A DNA stretch of 7,097 nucleotides. Source: an uncultured Clostridium sp. (GTDB lineage Bacteria; Bacillota; Clostridia; TANB77; CAG-508). Shown here piece after piece: positions 5,792 through 7,097 of this stretch (the stretch's first letter is position 1; the number at the start of each line of letters is the position of its first letter). The notes below the pieces were generated by a model. That model saw only the letters and a list, made by a program, of their open reading frames with translations. It made no database searches and was not told the origin of the DNA. The DNA lies in the NCBI GenBank assembly GCA_946008205.1, contig CAMGAZ010000072.1, forward strand, positions 1 through 7,097, given 5' to 3'. The position numbers were made by a program, and so were the translations under genes.

Positions 5792-6319
5792 TTATAATAT
5801 ACAATTCCATACAATTACAGATGTCATCATCCCAACAAAATCTGCAATTAAGGCTGCTGCCAATACGAACCTTATTTTTTTTACTCCAACACTACTAGTA
5901 TATACTGCTATTGTATAGAACGTTGTCTCTGTTGACCCCATTATGGTCGACGCAATTAATCCTATTTTACTGTCGACTCCATATCTAGTCATTATATCCG
6001 TTGCAACGGCTAATGAAGCGCTTCCAGATATCGGTCTCAACAAAGCTAGAGGAACAACTTCGCTTGGCAATCCTATTTTATTCGTAAAAAAAGATAATCC
6101 ATTTGTTATCAACTCTAGTAGTCCAGAACTTCGTAGTACTCCAACCGCAAGAAAAATTCCTAGAAGAGTTGGAAAAATTTTTATAACAATATCAATTCCT
6201 TCTCTTGCACCTTCTACAAAAATATCATATATTTTCTTTTTGTCTAAAATTCCATATATTATTATGATAACAATTACAATAGGTATTGCAATCGAAGATA
6301 TATAGTTTATTACCTTCAT
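5792..6319 (-). CDS. spmB: Spore maturation protein B (SpmB)
   Basis: SpmB is an integral membrane protein of the nucleoside-recognition (Gate) domain family. With SpmA it is needed for full dehydration of the spore core in Bacillus subtilis, and it is made in the mother cell. The 175 residues match the family length. A hydrophobic segment occupies about 5-23, with further membrane segments near 45-62, 85-105, 120-142 and 150-172. Recognisable blocks are EGAREGIDIVIKIFPTLLGI (37-56, Gate domain start), LRPISGSASL (94-103) and GSTETTFYTIAVY (128-140). The ATG at 6319 is preceded by GGGAGG (6327-6332) at 7-nt spacing. The gene lies 22 nt after the spmA stop and is presumably co-transcribed with it. 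The exact transported or sensed molecule is unknown. Confidence 0.93.
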   Translation of the reverse strand: MKVINYISSIAIPIVIVIIIIYGILDKKKIYDIFVEGAREGIDIVIKIFPTLLGIFLAVGVLRSSGLLELITNGLSFFTNKIGLPSEVVPLALLRPISGSASLAVATDIMTRYGVDSKIGLIASTIMGSTETTFYTIAVYTSSVGVKKIRFVLAAALIADFVGMMTSVIVWNCIL

Positions 6320-6341
6320 TTAGTATCCCTCCCTTGCCTAT

Positions 6342-6917
6342 TCAGAATTTCTTCATTAATATTTTGCAAGCAATAATTCCCGCAAAATCAGCTACTATTG
6401 TAGCTATCCAAACTGGTAGAATTATTTGTGCTGCATTACCGGACCCTAAAGATGCTCTTACAGCAATGACAGTTGTGGGTATGGGCTGTAATGATGCTGT
6501 ATTTAGAACAATAAACATTCCCATCGAATCTGTAATTTTATCTTTCTCATCATTTTTTTCTTGCATCGTCTGCATGGCTTTTATCCCTAATGGAGTGGCT
6601 GCGTTCCCAATACCTAATAAATTAGCAATTATGTTAACAGTGATTTCTTTATATCCTTTATCACTTCTTTTCATTTCTGGAAATAAAAATGTCATTAGTG
6701 GACTAATCATATTACTCAACTTATTGATTAGAGAACTCTCTTGAACTATTTTCATCAGTCCATTCCATAAGCACATAGTTCCAAATAATTTTATTGTAAG
6801 TTCAACCGCTTGAGTACATGAAGAAAATATTGAGCTATTAAAATTTTCTATGTTACCCGTAATTATTGCAAATATAAAGGAAATAACTATAAAAAATGGC
6901 CATATTCTATTTAACAT
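6342..6917 (-). CDS. spmA: Spore maturation protein A (SpmA)
   Basis: SpmA is the membrane partner of SpmB in spore core dehydration and heat resistance, also with a nucleoside-recognition (Gate) domain. From the chosen start it has 191 residues, close to the 196 of B. subtilis SpmA. An N-terminal membrane helix spans about 4-21, and further hydrophobic segments lie near 36-54, 92-112, 133-153 and 163-187. Conserved blocks are LLGIGNAATPLGI (100-112) and NTASLQPIPTTVIAVRASLG (139-158). I prefer ATG 6917 over the longer ATG at 6965. GAGGAG (6924-6929) sits 6 nt before 6917 and the protein then begins MLNRIWPFF like family members. The longer form adds a charged 16-residue extension and lacks an SD. 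The stop is TGA. The gene is first in the spmAB operon. Confidence 0.92.
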   Translation of the reverse strand: MLNRIWPFFIVISFIFAIITGNIENFNSSIFSSCTQAVELTIKLFGTMCLWNGLMKIVQESSLINKLSNMISPLMTFLFPEMKRSDKGYKEITVNIIANLLGIGNAATPLGIKAMQTMQEKNDEKDKITDSMGMFIVLNTASLQPIPTTVIAVRASLGSGNAAQIILPVWIATIVADFAGIIACKILMKKF

Positions 6918-7097
6918 ATCTTTCTCCTCTGCTCTAATATATTCTATCTTTTCTTTTATATTCATTATATTTTAAATATTATGTTAATTGGCTGGTATGT
7001 ATCTTTTTCCTTTATCATAAATTTTTCCTAATTAGTAAATTTTTTCAAGTACAACTTTTGCTTTGAAATATTTTTGTTATTTTTAATACTATTTTAC
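6918..7097. other. Upstream region of spmA with no gene or confident promoter
   Basis: This AT-rich stretch runs to the window edge. Apart from the spmA SD at 6924-6929 I see no coding frame with a ribosome site, no hairpin with a T-tract, and no RNA gene. spmAB is a sigma-E target in Bacillus, so a sigma-E promoter is expected here. Only partial matches to the AATATT and CATACA-T boxes are present, none at a clearly correct spacing. Confidence 0.4.

Noticed and set aside
5943..6744. Open plus-strand frames opposite spmB and spmA
   Set aside because: They are antisense frames over well-recognised membrane proteins, with no SD and no protein-like composition of their own.

Overview
The window is strongly AT-rich chromosomal DNA from an endospore-forming low-GC Gram-positive bacterium, most likely a member of Clostridia. 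The evidence is three sporulation genes (spoIIR, spmA, spmB), Shine-Dalgarno sequences of the GGAGG type, and the murA - walJ-like MBL hydrolase - rlmH order. TAG, TAA and TGA all serve as ordinary stops here, so the standard bacterial code (table 11) applies.

Left part (1-2150, all minus strand). The window opens inside a phospho-sugar mutase gene (pgcA-like), of which only the first 59 codons are present. Upstream of it lies a gene for a eukaryotic-type UDP-sugar pyrophosphorylase, and a stem-loop terminator sits between the two. Together the pair could convert hexose-6-phosphate to hexose-1-phosphate to UDP-sugar. The pyrophosphorylase gene has its own sigma-A-like promoter and a textbook SD-ATG, but an in-frame TAG follows at codon 4, so the long reading frame must start at a downstream TTG or the gene is damaged. 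Next upstream is an unrecognised 161-aa protein with its own terminator, a very good sigma-A promoter, and a perfect 17-bp dyad over the -10 box.

Middle (2151-5749, plus strand). A 288-bp divergent intergenic region leads into spoIIR, preceded by a plausible sigma-F promoter. It is followed by murA (first committed step of peptidoglycan synthesis), a WalJ/YycJ-type metallo-beta-lactamase-fold protein and rlmH (23S rRNA pseudouridine-1915 methyltransferase). The last three are tightly packed and look like one transcription unit.

Right part (5750-7097, minus strand). spmA and spmB form a two-gene sporulation operon that converges on rlmH across a 42-bp gap containing a long hairpin. About 180 bp upstream of spmA hold no confident gene or promoter.

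Most of the window is ordinary housekeeping and sporulation content; I see no defence system, mobile element, CRISPR array or RNA gene. The points worth a second look are the TAG interrupting the pyrophosphorylase start, the unknown 161-aa gene with its putative operator, and a small GC-rich patch in the divergent intergenic region.
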